From Hyphomicrobiales bacterium (GTDB taxonomy: Bacteria > Pseudomonadota > Alphaproteobacteria > Rhizobiales > Rhizobiaceae), in the NCBI GenBank assembly GCA_900472605.1, contig UCJD01000009.1, positions 41,883 through 105,882 of the forward strand: a stretch of DNA of 64,000 nucleotides. Reading direction: 5' to 3'. The position numbers and the translations under genes were made by a program. The notes beneath the pieces are model-generated. The model saw only the letters and a program-made list of their open reading frames with translations. It made no database searches and had not been told where the DNA came from. Position 1 is the stretch's first letter. The number at the start of each line of letters is the position of its first letter. Below, piece after piece: positions 1-9,016 of the stretch.

Positions 1-622
1 GCAGGACAGAGGGGGGTACCGCAGACCGCAGCGCCTCCGCCGACAACCGCCCCCACTCCTCAACCCCGACAACACCTCGCCCCGGCCACCAGATCCCGGC
101 CTTCATCAACGGTGCGGCCGCCTCCGGCTTTTCAGCCCCCGACAGCATCGCCTCGGCATAGTCGAGAAACGCATGCGTATTCGCATCGCCGCCCTCGATC
201 AGATAGGCCCAAAGCGCATTCAGGTCCTCAAGCGGCACATTCGAAAACGGCGTCAAACCCGCATCTGGCTTGGAATCGCCAGGCAGCACCGCAATCAGCC
301 CGCCATGTCGCGCCGCCGCCGCATGCAGCGCTTCCAGCGCGTAGTGGAAGTAGCTGGCGCCGCCCAGCGCTCTTACGATGATCAGCTTCGCATGCCGCGC
401 CGTGCGCTCGACATAGGCATCGACGGACATCGGATGCTTGAGGCTCATCAGGCTTGCGATGCGCAGCGACCTTGCGCCAGCACGGCGGCCATGCGCGGTG
501 GCGACCGCTGCAAGCTCCGTATCGGCGGCAGAGAGGAACAGGACGTCGCCGGGCGACTGACCGAGATCGATCGCCTCCTCGCCGTCGCTGATCGTTCCCT
601 GCTGGGCTAGAAGGAGGTGCAT
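1..622 (-). CDS. cobN: CobN, cobaltochelatase large subunit (N-terminal part, runs off window)
   Basis: Only the first 207 codons are in the window; the gene continues past base 1. The conceptual protein starts MHLLLAQQGTISDGEEAIDL and continues through SPGDVLFLSAADTELA, which I recognise as the N-terminus of rhizobial CobN. With CobS and CobT, CobN forms the ATP-dependent complex that inserts cobalt into hydrogenobyrinate a,c-diamide in the aerobic B12 pathway. It follows cobW on the same strand, the usual rhizobial order, but a 232-bp gap holding a RIME-like repeat separates them. The Shine-Dalgarno before this ATG is weak. Identity rests on the N-terminal sequence plus context. Confidence 0.88.
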   Translation of the reverse strand, partial: MHLLLAQQGTISDGEEAIDLGQSPGDVLFLSAADTELAAVATAHGRRAGARSLRIASLMSLKHPMSVDAYVERTARHAKLIIVRALGGASYFHYALEALHAAAARHGGLIAVLPGDSKPDAGLTPFSNVPLEDLNALWAYLIEGGDANTHAFLDYAEAMLSGAEKPEAAAPLMKAGIWWPGRGVVGVEEWGRLSAEALRSAVPPSVL

Positions 623-667
623 GGCGATAGGTCTTTACGGGAAATGTTGCTCGTAGGCGCGGAGTAG

Positions 668-799
668 GTGGCCCCCTCATCCGCCTGCCGGCACCTTCTC
701 CCCATTGGGGAGAAGAGACTCGGAGCCGGCCTCTCGCTCGAACTTTCCCTTCTCCCCAGCGGGGAGAAGGTGGCCCGAAGGGTCGGATGAGGGGGCCAC
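668..799. repeat. RIME-like rhizobial intergenic palindromic repeat
   Basis: The element lies between cobW and cobN. Its outer arms are a perfect 16-bp inverted repeat (668-683 and 784-799). Inside are two further hairpins: CTTCTCCCCATTGGGGAGAAG at 695-715 and a second with a CCTTCTCCCC arm at 748-770. This mosaic of two large palindromes with CTTCTCCCC/GGGGAGAAG cores matches the RIME family scattered through Rhizobium and Agrobacterium genomes. It could form a strong RNA hairpin between cobW and cobN. Confidence 0.8.
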
Positions 800-854
800 A
801 CGGCACCACCCAAGCAATCTTCGAAATCCGACGCGCGCATTCCAACCATCAACC

Positions 855-1904
855 TTAAACCAGCCCCTCGATAGCCTTACGCACGGCGCCCTCATCCATC
901 TCATGCAGCCCGATCACCACCAGGCGCGTGCCGCGCGTCTCGCCGGCCGCCCAGGCGCGGTCGAAATAGTGGTCGATGCGGCTGCCGACGGCCTGCAGCT
1001 GCAGGCGCATCGGTTTGCCGGGGACATCGACGAAGCCCTTGAGGCGCAGAACGTCGTGCTCGGCGATGATGCCCTTCAGGCTCTCGATGAAGATAGCCGG
1101 ATCGGCGATCGGGCCGAGGTCCACGACGAAGCTGTCGAACTCGTCGTGATCGTGCGGCGTCCCGTCCTCATGCTCAAGCTCATGATGAGACTTGCGGTTG
1201 CCGATATCGTCCTCGGTACCGATGCCGAGGCCGAGGAGCACGCTCGCAGGCACGTCCCCGTTCTTCGCCTCGATCATCGCGGGCTTGCGCGCCGTGCGCG
1301 AGGCAACCTCTTCGCGCACACGGGCAAGGCCGGCGCTGTCGATCAGGTCGGTCTTGTTGAGCACGATCAGGTCGGCGCAGGTGAGCTGGTCTTCGAACAG
1401 CTCCTCGATCGGGCTTTCGTGGTCGAGGTTGTCGTCCGCGACGCGGCGGGCGTCCACCGCGTCATGATCGTCGGCGAAACGGCCGGCGGCGACGGCAGCG
1501 CTGTCGACTACGGTGATCACGCCGTCGACGGTGACCTGCGTGCGAATGTCAGGCCAGTTGAAGGCGGCGACCAGCGGCTGCGGCAGGGCAAGACCCGAGG
1601 TCTCGATGACGATATGATCCGGCCGGTTCTCACGTTCCAGAAGCTTGCTCATCGTCGGGATGAAGTCGTCGGCCACGGTGCAGCAGATGCAGCCATTGGT
1701 GAGCTCGATGATATCGTCCTCGGTGCAGTTTTCCGCGCCGCAGCCCTTCAGCACTTCGCCATCGACGCCGAGATCGCCGAACTCGTTGATGATGAGCGCG
1801 ATCTTCTTGCCGCCTGCATTGGTGAGCAGGTTGCGGATCATCGTCGTCTTGCCGGCGCCGAGGAAGCCGGTGATGACGGTGGCGGGGATCTTCTGCTGGT
1901 TCAT
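855..1904 (-). CDS. cobW: CobW, GTPase of the cobalamin pathway
   Basis: G3E-family P-loop GTPase of about 349 aa. The N-terminus carries Walker A in TGFLGAGKTT, the CXCC metal-binding motif in NGCICCTV (about residues 73-76), the NKTD guanine-specificity motif in IVLNKTDLI, and a His/Asp-rich linker (HHELEHEDGTPHDHDEFD) of the kind that binds metal. CobW is thought to deliver cobalt to the CobNST chelatase. I chose the ATG at 1904 over the TTG one codon upstream; an AAGGG lies at suitable distance. It starts 4 bases after the cobP stop, so the two are probably co-transcribed. Confidence 0.93.
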   Translation of the reverse strand: MNQQKIPATVITGFLGAGKTTMIRNLLTNAGGKKIALIINEFGDLGVDGEVLKGCGAENCTEDDIIELTNGCICCTVADDFIPTMSKLLERENRPDHIVIETSGLALPQPLVAAFNWPDIRTQVTVDGVITVVDSAAVAAGRFADDHDAVDARRVADDNLDHESPIEELFEDQLTCADLIVLNKTDLIDSAGLARVREEVASRTARKPAMIEAKNGDVPASVLLGLGIGTEDDIGNRKSHHELEHEDGTPHDHDEFDSFVVDLGPIADPAIFIESLKGIIAEHDVLRLKGFVDVPGKPMRLQLQAVGSRIDHYFDRAWAAGETRGTRLVVIGLHEMDEGAVRKAIEGLV

Positions 1905-1908
1905 CAAT

Positions 1909-2421
1909 TCAACCCTTCATTTTCAGCGGCAGTCCCGCCGCGATAAAATACACATCGGCGGCGACCGCCGCGATCATCTGGTGAAGTCGCCCGGCATGAT
2001 CGCGAAACGCGCGCGCCATGCGGTTCTCGGGCACGATGCCGAGGCCGACTTCATTGGAAACGATAACGAGACGGGCGCGGGCGTTCGGCAGATAGGCGGC
2101 AAGTGCCGCAAATTCCGCGGCCATATCGCGCTCATCCATCATCAGATTGGTGACCCACAGCGTCAGGCAATCGACAAGCACCGCCCGCCCCTCGCCATCG
2201 ATCGCGTCCAGCCTGCCGACGAGATCAAGCGGTTCCTCATGGGTGGTCCAGAGCTCGCCGCGATCAGCCTTGTGCTGGTCGATGCGCGCACGCATCTCCT
2301 CGTCCCAGGCGCGGCCGGTGGCGACGTAGTGGCGCTCGAGGCCGGTGTCGATGACGAGTTGCTCGGCAAAGCGCGACTTGCCGGAACGCGCGCCGCCAAG
2401 GATGAAGGTGGAGGAAGTCAT
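1909..2421 (-). CDS. cobP: CobP/CobU, adenosylcobinamide kinase and guanylyltransferase
   Basis: 170 aa, the usual length for this bifunctional enzyme, which phosphorylates adenosylcobinamide and then transfers GMP to it in nucleotide-loop assembly. The N-terminus has the characteristic P-loop [15 protein letters not shown], followed by [12 protein letters not shown] and IDQHKADRG, which are typical of CobU/CobP. It is the first clearly recognised enzyme gene downstream of the cobalamin riboswitch and is followed within 4 bases by cobW. Its start overlaps the stop of a preceding small ORF by ATGA. Confidence 0.93.
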   Translation of the reverse strand: MTSSTFILGGARSGKSRFAEQLVIDTGLERHYVATGRAWDEEMRARIDQHKADRGELWTTHEEPLDLVGRLDAIDGEGRAVLVDCLTLWVTNLMMDERDMAAEFAALAAYLPNARARLVIVSNEVGLGIVPENRMARAFRDHAGRLHQMIAAVAADVYFIAAGLPLKMKG

Positions 2422-2678
2422 CGCGGAAAGGTTTCCGTGGGCGTGTGACCACCGGCATCGCCGCCCTCGGCATTCTCTGCCTCATTGTTGTGCTCTTCAC
2501 AGGAATCCTGTCCGCCCAAACTCTTGGGCGGGGAAGGCTCCTCGCGCGTGCCGGGGTCATTCACCGCGCCGACGCGCGGTGGTTGCTCCCCTGTGACCCG
2601 CACAGAAATGAGGGCGGGTGGAGCACCGAACGCCCCAAACGCCAGCCGAGCCGGCGAAAAAAACTCATTATCTGCCAT
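2418..2678 (-). CDS. Small leader ORF between riboswitch and cobP
   Basis: An 86-codon frame begins [18 protein letters not shown] and ends at a TGA that overlaps the cobP ATG (ATGA). A strong ribosome-binding site (GGAGG, 5 nt before the ATG) precedes it, and it begins about 50 nt downstream of the riboswitch core. The C-terminal half is acidic and low in complexity ([17 protein letters not shown]). I recognise no family. The strong ribosome-binding site and overlapping stop suggest it may be the translated cistron that the riboswitch controls, coupling translation into cobP. It could also be a non-conserved chance frame. Confidence 0.4.
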   Translation of the reverse strand: MADNEFFSPARLAFGAFGAPPALISVRVTGEQPPRVGAVNDPGTREEPSPPKSLGGQDSCEEHNNEAENAEGGDAGGHTPTETFPR

Positions 2679-2729
2679 GACAACCTCCGTGCTGGCATCG
2701 GGCACACTTGCCCTGGGTTGGGCTTTGCG

Positions 2730-3110
2730 CCCGGCACGAGTGGCAGGTCTCCTGGCTCGCGGGTCCAGGCGACGATCGGGACGGCGCAATTGGCCATCCC
2801 GATCGTGCCATCGGATCATCCTCGCCTTCCCGGCTGCAATCATGAAAAGGCGGACGATTCGTAGATAAGGAGGCGTCCAACCCCGGTTGATCATGGCTTG
2901 CATTGCCAGTGGCTTTTCCGCCGTCTTCAGCCCCTCACCCGCCTGCACCACGCAGGCAGCCGGCCAGAAGAGCATCCGACGTCGGACGGAAGACCCTGAC
3001 CGCTCTACAGTCGCGGGGTCGGCTGTGATGAAGGCGCCCTGATTGGGTCCACCCCGCCACATTCCCTTTTCATCCGCACCGCTTTTGGCGATCCGGAACC
3101 ATCCGTTATC
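2730..3110 (-). ncRNA. Cobalamin (AdoCbl) riboswitch
   Basis: Read on the minus strand, the expected elements occur in order: GATGAAAAGGGAATGTGG near 3060-3075; the conserved CCCCGCGACTGTA block at about 3004-3018; the B12 box with GCCACTGG around 2905-2913; and the 3' signature GAGCCAGGAGACCTGCCA at about 2740-2757. These are the hallmark conserved blocks of cobalamin riboswitches. The RNA leads into the leader ORF, cobP, cobW and probably cobN, so B12 should repress this operon. No U-tract terminator is visible before the first ATG, which favours translational control. Confidence 0.93.
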
Positions 3111-3364
3111 GTTTCATGGTTAGGCAAGCGCGACAACGAAGTCAATCGACCGTCAATCGACGCCACCAGCCGAATTGACTGATATCAAGCCTCAAGACGA
3201 CCATCTCTACCAGATTTATCGTCTATTATCAGCCACTTAATGTCATAGAAACTTGTTGCATAAGCCGGGTTTTTGCCGCATTTGCAGCGCATGCGGCGCT
3301 GCACCGCAAATGTCTCCTCTTTTACCACCCTTGAACGGGCTTTCGCCCGCCTAGTTTCCCCACC

Positions 3365-5155
3365 ATGCGCCTGAAAATCATTCTTAGACGGCTCGGCCCG
3401 CTACACACGCTTCTCGATGCGGGGCGCATGCGCGCGCTCTTGCGGCGCAGCGAGATGGGCATGGTGCTCGCCGGCGCGCTGATCGGCGTCACGTCAGGCC
3501 TCGCCGTCACCGGCATGAGCCTGATTTCGCGCGAGATGCACAGCCTGATCTTCGGGATCAGCGATGTCGAGCGCCTGAGTTCTTCTCAGATCGACGACAA
3601 GTTCCTGCTGATGGCGGCCCCCGTCTGCGGCGGCATCCTGCTCGGCCTTCTGATGTATGTGCTGGCGAAGACCCGCAAGAAGCCGATGGTCGACCCGATC
3701 GAGGCCAACGCGCTGCATGGCGGCCGCCTGTCGCTGACGGATAGCATCATCGTCGCGATCCAGAACCTGATCTCCAACGGCTTCGGCGCCTCCGTCGGCC
3801 TGGAGGCCGGCTATACGCAGTTGGCGTCCGGCATCGCCTCGAAGCTCGGCTTCAAGCTCCAGCTGCGCCGCGCCGACCTGCGCGTTCTCGTCGGCTGCGG
3901 CGCCGCCGGCGCCATCGCCGCCGCCTTCAACGCGCCGCTGACGGGCGCCTTCTACGCATTCGAGCTGATCATCGGCACCTACACGATCGTGTCGCTGACG
4001 CCGGTCGTCGTTTCCGCGCTCGTTTCCACACTCGTCGCCCGGCTCCTCGCGGGCAGCGACTTCATCATCGATGTCGGCGATTTCGGCACCGTCATGCCGG
4101 CTGACTACGTTCCCGCCATCCTGCTCGGCGCCTTCTGCGCCGGCATCGGCATCCTGATCATGCAGGGCGTCGCCTTTATCGAGGAGCTCGCACGCCGCAG
4201 CTCGATCGCGCTCCCCTTCCGCCCGGCGCTTGGCGGCATCGTGGTAGGCCTGCTCGCGCTGATAACGCCGCAGGTACTGTCGGCCGGCCATGGCGCCCTG
4301 CATCTCAATCTCGATCGCGAGGTCGTGATTCCCGTGCTGATCGGACTTTTCCTGCTCAAGGCGCTGGCCTCGGCGATCTCGATCGGCTCCGGCTTCCGCG
4401 GCGGCCTGTTCTTCGCCTCGCTGTTCATGGGCGCGCTGCTCGGCAAGTTCTTCGCCTACTCGGCCCCCTATTTCGCCCACGCGACGCTGACGCCGATCAT
4501 CTATGCCGTCGTCGGCATGAGCTCGCTTGCCGTCGCCGTCATCGGCGGACCTTTGACCATGACCTTCCTGGCGCTCGAGATCACCGGCGACTTTCCGATC
4601 ACGGCGCTCGTTCTCGCCGCCGTCATCACCTCCTCGCTGGTGGTGCGCAGCACCTTCGGCTACTCCTTCGCCACATGGCGCTTCCACCTGCGCGGGGAAA
4701 GCATCCGCAGTGCCCATGATGTCGGCTGGATTCGCAACCTGACGGTCAACAAGCTGATGCGTGCCGACGTCAAGACGGCCAAGGCGGGGATCAGCATCGA
4801 GGCGTTCAAGGAAAGCTTCCCGATCGGCTCAGCCCAGCGCGTGATCCTGGTCGAAGAGAGCGGCAAATATGCCGGCCTCGTACTCGTTCCCGACATCTAC
4901 GCCAACCTCACCGACACCGCCGACGAGAGCAAGGGCCTGGACGAATTCGTGCGCTACCGAAACGACTTCCTGACGCCGCAGATGAACGCCAAGCAGGCGG
5001 CGGCGATCTTCGACAAGACCGAGAGCGAAGCGCTCGCCGTGGTCAACAATCTGGTCGAGCGCACCGTTGTCGGCCAGCTCAGCGAAGCCCACACGCTGCG
5101 CCGCTACAGCGAAGAACTGGACCGCCGCCGCCGCGAGGTCTCGGGCGAAATCTAG
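3365..5155 (+). CDS. ClC-family voltage-gated chloride channel or antiporter
   Basis: 596 aa integral membrane protein. ClC signatures are visible: GASVGLEAGY (the GxEGP-type gating loop, Glu retained), GCGAAGAIAAAFNAPLTGAFYAFE, and GSGFRGGLFFASLFMGALLG. About ten hydrophobic helices occupy residues 30-440. The C-terminal 130 residues are soluble and look like a degenerate CBS pair (LMRADVKTAKAGISIEAF and LTPQMNAKQAAAIFDKTESEALAVV). It transports chloride across the inner membrane, either passively or in exchange for protons. The ribosome-binding site for the chosen ATG is weak, so a start at 3428 is possible. It ends convergently with cobQ, overlapping by 4 bases. Confidence 0.9.
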   Translation: MRLKIILRRLGPLHTLLDAGRMRALLRRSEMGMVLAGALIGVTSGLAVTGMSLISREMHSLIFGISDVERLSSSQIDDKFLLMAAPVCGGILLGLLMYVLAKTRKKPMVDPIEANALHGGRLSLTDSIIVAIQNLISNGFGASVGLEAGYTQLASGIASKLGFKLQLRRADLRVLVGCGAAGAIAAAFNAPLTGAFYAFELIIGTYTIVSLTPVVVSALVSTLVARLLAGSDFIIDVGDFGTVMPADYVPAILLGAFCAGIGILIMQGVAFIEELARRSSIALPFRPALGGIVVGLLALITPQVLSAGHGALHLNLDREVVIPVLIGLFLLKALASAISIGSGFRGGLFFASLFMGALLGKFFAYSAPYFAHATLTPIIYAVVGMSSLAVAVIGGPLTMTFLALEITGDFPITALVLAAVITSSLVVRSTFGYSFATWRFHLRGESIRSAHDVGWIRNLTVNKLMRADVKTAKAGISIEAFKESFPIGSAQRVILVEESGKYAGLVLVPDIYANLTDTADESKGLDEFVRYRNDFLTPQMNAKQAAAIFDKTESEALAVVNNLVERTVVGQLSEAHTLRRYSEELDRRRREVSGEI

Positions 5156-6606
5156 CCCAACAGGCGATCCAGCCAGCGCTTGTCGAGATGGACTTCGAGC
5201 TCGGCGGCCACCTCGTCGAGCGCCTGCTCGACGCCCGCGCGATAGTCGCGACTTTGGCCCGTGAGGCCGAAGCTTGCAAGCAGCCGGGACCGGTAGCCGT
5301 CGCTCGCAAAAAGCCCATGCAGATATGTCCCCGCAATCCGCCCATCTGCCGAGATCGCGCCATCGGGCTTGCCGTCGACGATCGCGAAGGGCCGGGCTCG
5401 GTCGGCGCCCTCGGTAATCCCGAGATGGATCTGGTAGCCCGAGAGAGCTTCCCCATTCTCGGCCGAAACCGCCACGCTGTTGCGCACCGTCTTCTCCGCA
5501 TCCATCACGGTCTCGACATCGAGCAGCCCGAGACCCTCGATCTCGCGCACGTTGCCTTCGATGCCAAGCGGATCACGGACCATCCGACCCAACATCTGGT
5601 AGCCGCCGCAAATGCCGATGACCCATCCGCCGCGCCTTACATGCGCGGCGAGATCCTGGTCCCAGCCTTGCGCCCTGAAATCGGCGAGATCGGAAATGGT
5701 CGATTTCGAGCCTGGAAGGATGATCAGTTGCGCGTCGCCGGGTATCCGTTCGCCGTCGCGAACGAAAACCAGCTCCACATCCGGCTCCGCCAGCAGCGGA
5801 TCGAGATCGTCGAAATTCGCGATGCGCGGCAACACGGGAACGACGATCTTCAGCGCTCCGGCCTTGCCACGAGCCAGCCGCTCCAGCGCCACCGAATCCT
5901 CGGCCGGCAGGCGCGATGCGGCCTTCAGCCAAGGCACGACGCCGAAACAGGGCCAACCGGTAAACTTCCCGACCGCGGCTATCCCGTCGTCGAACAGCGA
6001 CACGTCACCGCGAAACTTGTTGATGATATAGCCCGAGATCACGGCGCGATCCTCGGCCGAAAGGATCGTATGCGTCCCGACCAGCGAAGCAATCACCCCG
6101 CCGCGATCGATGTCGCCAACGAGAACGACCGGCACCCTGGCGCGCGTCGCAAACCCCATATTGGCGATATCACCGGACCGCAGGTTGATCTCGGCCGGCG
6201 ACCCCGCCCCCTCGACGATGACGAGATCAGCGCCATGCGAGATCGTCTGGAAACTCTGAGTGACATAATCGAGCAGTTGCGGCTTGAGCCGCTGGTAGTC
6301 GCGCCCCTTGGCCTGCCCCCAGACCTTCCCCTGCACGATGATCTGGCTGCCGACATCCGATTGCGGCTTAAGCAGCACCGGGTTCATGTGCACCGATGAC
6401 GGCACGCGCGCGGCCATCGATTGCAGCCATTGCGCCCGCCCGATCTCGCCGCCGTCATCGGCCACGGCAGCGTTGTTCGACATGTTCTGTGGCTTGAACG
6501 GGCGCACGGAAATGCCGCGATTGGCAGCCAGCCGGCACAGGCCGGCGACGAGCACCGTCTTGCCGACGTCCGAGCCGGTTCCTTGCAGCATGATGGCTTT
6601 GGTCAT
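5152..6606 (-). CDS. cobQ: CobQ, cobyric acid synthase
   Basis: About 484 aa, the family length. The N-terminus has the CobQ/CobB P-loop MLQGTGSDVGKTVLVAGLCRL and the PFKPQNMSNNAAV motif. The C-terminal half is a class I glutamine amidotransferase domain with GICGGYQMLGRMV containing the nucleophile Cys, and a late YLHGLFASD containing the catalytic His. CobQ amidates side chains b, d, e and g of adenosylcobyrinate diamide. I use the ATG at 6606 rather than the GTG at 6612; a GGAG lies about 10 nt upstream. It is transcribed apart from the riboswitch operon and no second riboswitch is visible upstream. Confidence 0.95.
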   Translation of the reverse strand: MTKAIMLQGTGSDVGKTVLVAGLCRLAANRGISVRPFKPQNMSNNAAVADDGGEIGRAQWLQSMAARVPSSVHMNPVLLKPQSDVGSQIIVQGKVWGQAKGRDYQRLKPQLLDYVTQSFQTISHGADLVIVEGAGSPAEINLRSGDIANMGFATRARVPVVLVGDIDRGGVIASLVGTHTILSAEDRAVISGYIINKFRGDVSLFDDGIAAVGKFTGWPCFGVVPWLKAASRLPAEDSVALERLARGKAGALKIVVPVLPRIANFDDLDPLLAEPDVELVFVRDGERIPGDAQLIILPGSKSTISDLADFRAQGWDQDLAAHVRRGGWVIGICGGYQMLGRMVRDPLGIEGNVREIEGLGLLDVETVMDAEKTVRNSVAVSAENGEALSGYQIHLGITEGADRARPFAIVDGKPDGAISADGRIAGTYLHGLFASDGYRSRLLASFGLTGQSRDYRAGVEQALDEVAAELEVHLDKRWLDRLLG

Positions 6607-7055
6607 TGGCACGGCGCTCCAGAAAACTGAACACGGCGTACAACGGCGTTTCAGCCCCGGTCAATCGCAACAAGTCAATCGCAACCGCTCTAAATGCGAA
6701 AGCCGCGCTGACCTCGAGGTCGCGCGGCTTGCCGAAATACGCTGGCGCTTTGGCCCATACACGACCAAGCTCACGTTCCCCGGGACGCAGTACCTGATCC
6801 GGAGAAGCAGCGGTTGTCCCCCGCCACGTCGCTATTCTTAGCGCCACATCGTTACCGGATGGTTAGTAAGCACTTAACCAAATATGAATTCGGGTCTTTT
6901 TGAAGGTTTTGTCGCGGCAACGATATGAGGGCGTTGAGACAGGCTGACGCATGGGCGACAGGTTTCCGCAAGCAAACGCGGTGCATATAAGTCGCCTAAG
7001 TCGCCGAAAACGACTCGCCGCGTTCAGCGACGAATGACCGACATGGAGAATGACG
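6607..7055. other. Intergenic region upstream of cobQ and of a small hypothetical gene
   Basis: About 450 bases hold the divergent start regions of cobQ and the gene at 7056. A 130-codon minus-strand frame (6455-6847) crosses the cobQ start but resembles no family I know and has no convincing ribosome-binding site. An AT-richer stretch around 6855-6900 is a plausible promoter region. No RNA gene or cobalamin riboswitch signature is visible here. Confidence 0.5.
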
Positions 7056-7403
7056 ATGACATCAGCCCCTTTTCCCGATTCCGAGACGATCGCCGCCAAG
7101 TTTTCCGCGCTGGGCGAACAGGACAAGTCCTATCTCGGGCTGATCATGGAAAATCCGGCACAGGACGACAGCCTGCTCGACGGCATCCATCGTCACCTCG
7201 ACAATGCATCGCGCGCACCGTTCCTGAATTCGCTGAAACTGGAGGCATTCGGAAAGTGGATTGGAGACGCCGCACCGCCGCGTCTCCAGATTCGCCTGAT
7301 GGAAGCTTCCAAGTCCAGCCAGCATCCCGCTTACGCCGCCTTCCGCAAGGGCTTGACGGCATCGGGCGGGCTGGAGAAAGCCTATCCGCAGGCGAAGATC
7401 TGA
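7056..7403 (+). CDS. Hypothetical soluble protein
   Basis: 115 aa. It starts MTSAPFPDSETIAAKFSALG and reads on as a polar, mostly helical protein with no signal peptide, membrane segment or cysteine motif that I can identify. I prefer the ATG at 7056 to the one at 7050 because the GGAGA at 7045-7049 is then properly spaced. Codon use matches its neighbours and the frame is intact. I do not recognise the family; it looks like a rhizobial conserved small protein. Its neighbour at 7410 is convergent. Confidence 0.65.
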   Translation: MTSAPFPDSETIAAKFSALGEQDKSYLGLIMENPAQDDSLLDGIHRHLDNASRAPFLNSLKLEAFGKWIGDAAPPRLQIRLMEASKSSQHPAYAAFRKGLTASGGLEKAYPQAKI

Positions 7404-7409
7404 GCCGAC

Positions 7410-7565
7410 TTACTTCTTGGCTGCGTGATTGACGTTGCGGCCGGCATCCTGCGTGGCGTTGACCGCGTTCGCCGTATCACGACCGACGCCACGGATGGTG
7501 TTGGCGCAAGAGGCCAGAGTGAACAGAAGCATGATGGCAGCACCAATCTTTACCGTGGTGGTCAT
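7410..7565 (-). CDS. Entericidin A/B-type small lipoprotein
   Basis: 51 aa, found by reading the minus strand. It starts MTTTVKIGAAIMLLFTLASC, a signal peptide ending in the lipobox LASC with Cys20 as lipidation site. The mature part contains NTIRGVGRDTANAVNATQDA, the EcnA/EcnB signature (cell-envelope lipoprotein, toxin or antidote-like). AAGGGA lies upstream at suitable spacing. Rhizobia typically carry several such lipoproteins, most likely anchored in the envelope. The function in this organism is unknown. Confidence 0.88.
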   Translation of the reverse strand: MTTTVKIGAAIMLLFTLASCANTIRGVGRDTANAVNATQDAGRNVNHAAKK

Positions 7566-7718
7566 TGTCGGAAATCCCTTGTTAAAAAACCGCTCTCCGC
7601 AGCCAGTCCCGCGACTGCTGCGCGGTGATAACGCACTGAACCCATAAAGGTTTCAGGCAGGCATCGCTTTTTTGATGAGTGATATTAGCCAGGCATCGGT
7701 CACATGCCGAACTAGCCG

Positions 7719-8621
7719 TCAGGCGGCGATCGCCTTGGCCTTTTCGCTGAACGCCAGCCGAATGCTCTCGGCGACCGTTTTCATCGGCGCCGTCAACTGC
7801 GAGACGGTCAGCAGGCGGATATCGAACGAGCCGAGCTCGGGCAATCCGTCCTGCGCGCCGAGAATCTCCATGTCCTCTCCGACATAGGAGCGCGGCAGCG
7901 GCGCGATCGCGAGATCGGACACCACGGCGGCACGCTGCGCCATCGTATGGCCGCTCAGAAACGCGACGCGGAAATCGCGCTTCATCCGTTCAAGCTGCGC
8001 AAGCGCCTCAAGCCGCCAGATGCACCCCTCTTCCCAAATGGAGATAGGCAGGGGGTCGCGGCGATGCGCGGTGCCGCATTTGGCGCCGGCCCACACGAGC
8101 CTCTCTCGATAAACGATCTCGCCGTCGGTCGGCAGCGGGCGCGTGGCGCAGTTGATCAGCGCCAGGTCGAGCCTCTGCTCCTCCATGCGCTTGCGCAGCC
8201 CAAGGCTCATGTCGATGGTCACGTCGACCATGATTCCGGGAAAATTCTCGCTGAAATTCTTCAGAATGCCGGGCAGGATGCGCTCGCCGATATCTTCGGG
8301 CGCCCCCAGCCGAACAACACCGCTCAGCTCCGGCATGATGAACCGCGACACCGCCTCATTGGAGAGAGCAAGCATGTTGCGCGCATAGGAGAGGAGAACC
8401 TCGCCATGCTGCGTCAGCGACACCGAGCGCGCGTCGCGCAGAAACAGCGTGGCACCGAGCTGCTCTTCGAGCTTCTTGATCTGCATGGAAACGGCCGACG
8501 GTGTTCGAAAGACGGCTTCGGCAGCAGTCGAAAAATTGCCGGTCTCGGCGATCGCCACGAAGGTGCGCAGCACATCGTTGTCAAGCAGCGGAATGGGACG
8601 GCGAAGCGGCGCTGTCATCAT
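7719..8621 (-). CDS. LysR-family transcriptional regulator (VtlR/LsrB-like)
   Basis: About 300 aa with an N-terminal winged helix-turn-helix (LDNDVLRTFVAIAETGNFSTAAEAVFRTPSAVSMQIKKLEEQL) and a LysR substrate-binding domain. The ATG at 8621, the first of two adjacent ATGs, is preferred over upstream frame extensions. The HTH sequence looks to me like the VtlR/LsrB group of Rhizobiales, which in Brucella activates DUF1127 small-protein genes. The divergent neighbour starting at 8733 is DUF1127-like, which fits that idea. The subgroup assignment is inference from recall; the LysR family assignment is secure. Confidence 0.85.
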   Translation of the reverse strand: MMTAPLRRPIPLLDNDVLRTFVAIAETGNFSTAAEAVFRTPSAVSMQIKKLEEQLGATLFLRDARSVSLTQHGEVLLSYARNMLALSNEAVSRFIMPELSGVVRLGAPEDIGERILPGILKNFSENFPGIMVDVTIDMSLGLRKRMEEQRLDLALINCATRPLPTDGEIVYRERLVWAGAKCGTAHRRDPLPISIWEEGCIWRLEALAQLERMKRDFRVAFLSGHTMAQRAAVVSDLAIAPLPRSYVGEDMEILGAQDGLPELGSFDIRLLTVSQLTAPMKTVAESIRLAFSEKAKAIAA

Positions 8622-8912
8622 CTCATCTTTCAATTTTCTTGATACATAAGACCATATCATTTTGTTTGATTGAAAGTCAACCGAGGTTCAATCTGGTTGG
8701 CATCGGAGCACTTCAATGAAGGAGACAAACCGATGACCACACGAACCCTTGTAGACAGCCTGCGCGACTTCATCGGTCGCCGCCGCATTCTGGCAACGCG
8801 ACGCGCAGCGATCGAGCAGATCGCGCGCCAGCCCGGCCATCTTGCCGCCGATGTGAACGTGCCGCGCAGGTATACACCGGCAGGCATCACCGTCGTCATC
8901 ATAAGCGCCATC

Positions 8913-8918
8913 GGCTGC
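8913..8918. repeat. Left copy of 6-bp direct repeat (probable target-site duplication)
   Basis: GGCTGC lies directly before the TGTCG terminus and is repeated at 49537-49542 directly after the CGACA terminus. Tn7 makes 5-bp duplications, so either this family makes 6 bp or one base is coincidental. Confidence 0.8.
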
Positions 8919-8929
8919 TGTCGAGACCA
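8919..8929. repeat. Left terminal inverted repeat of the Tn7-like element
   Basis: TGTCGAGACCA; pairs with the right end at 49526-49536 (9/11 identical as inverted repeat). It marks the transposase cleavage site next to the GGCTGC direct repeat. Confidence 0.82.
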
Positions 8930-9016
8930 GTTAGATGAGATTCCGCCTAAGGCATTGGAAACACCCGAACCGACGCAAAGATTGCGATTCTTCACGTCCG
9001 TCACATCGCAAACAGG

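Noticed and set aside
2445..2864. Plus-strand frame with a hydrophobic stretch opposite the leader ORF
   Set aside because: It lies antisense to the riboswitch and leader ORF, has no ribosome-binding site and belongs to no family I recognise.
6455..6847. 130-codon minus-strand frame across the cobQ start
   Set aside because: It overlaps the well-supported cobQ N-terminus in another frame and shows no recognisable sequence or ribosome-binding site.
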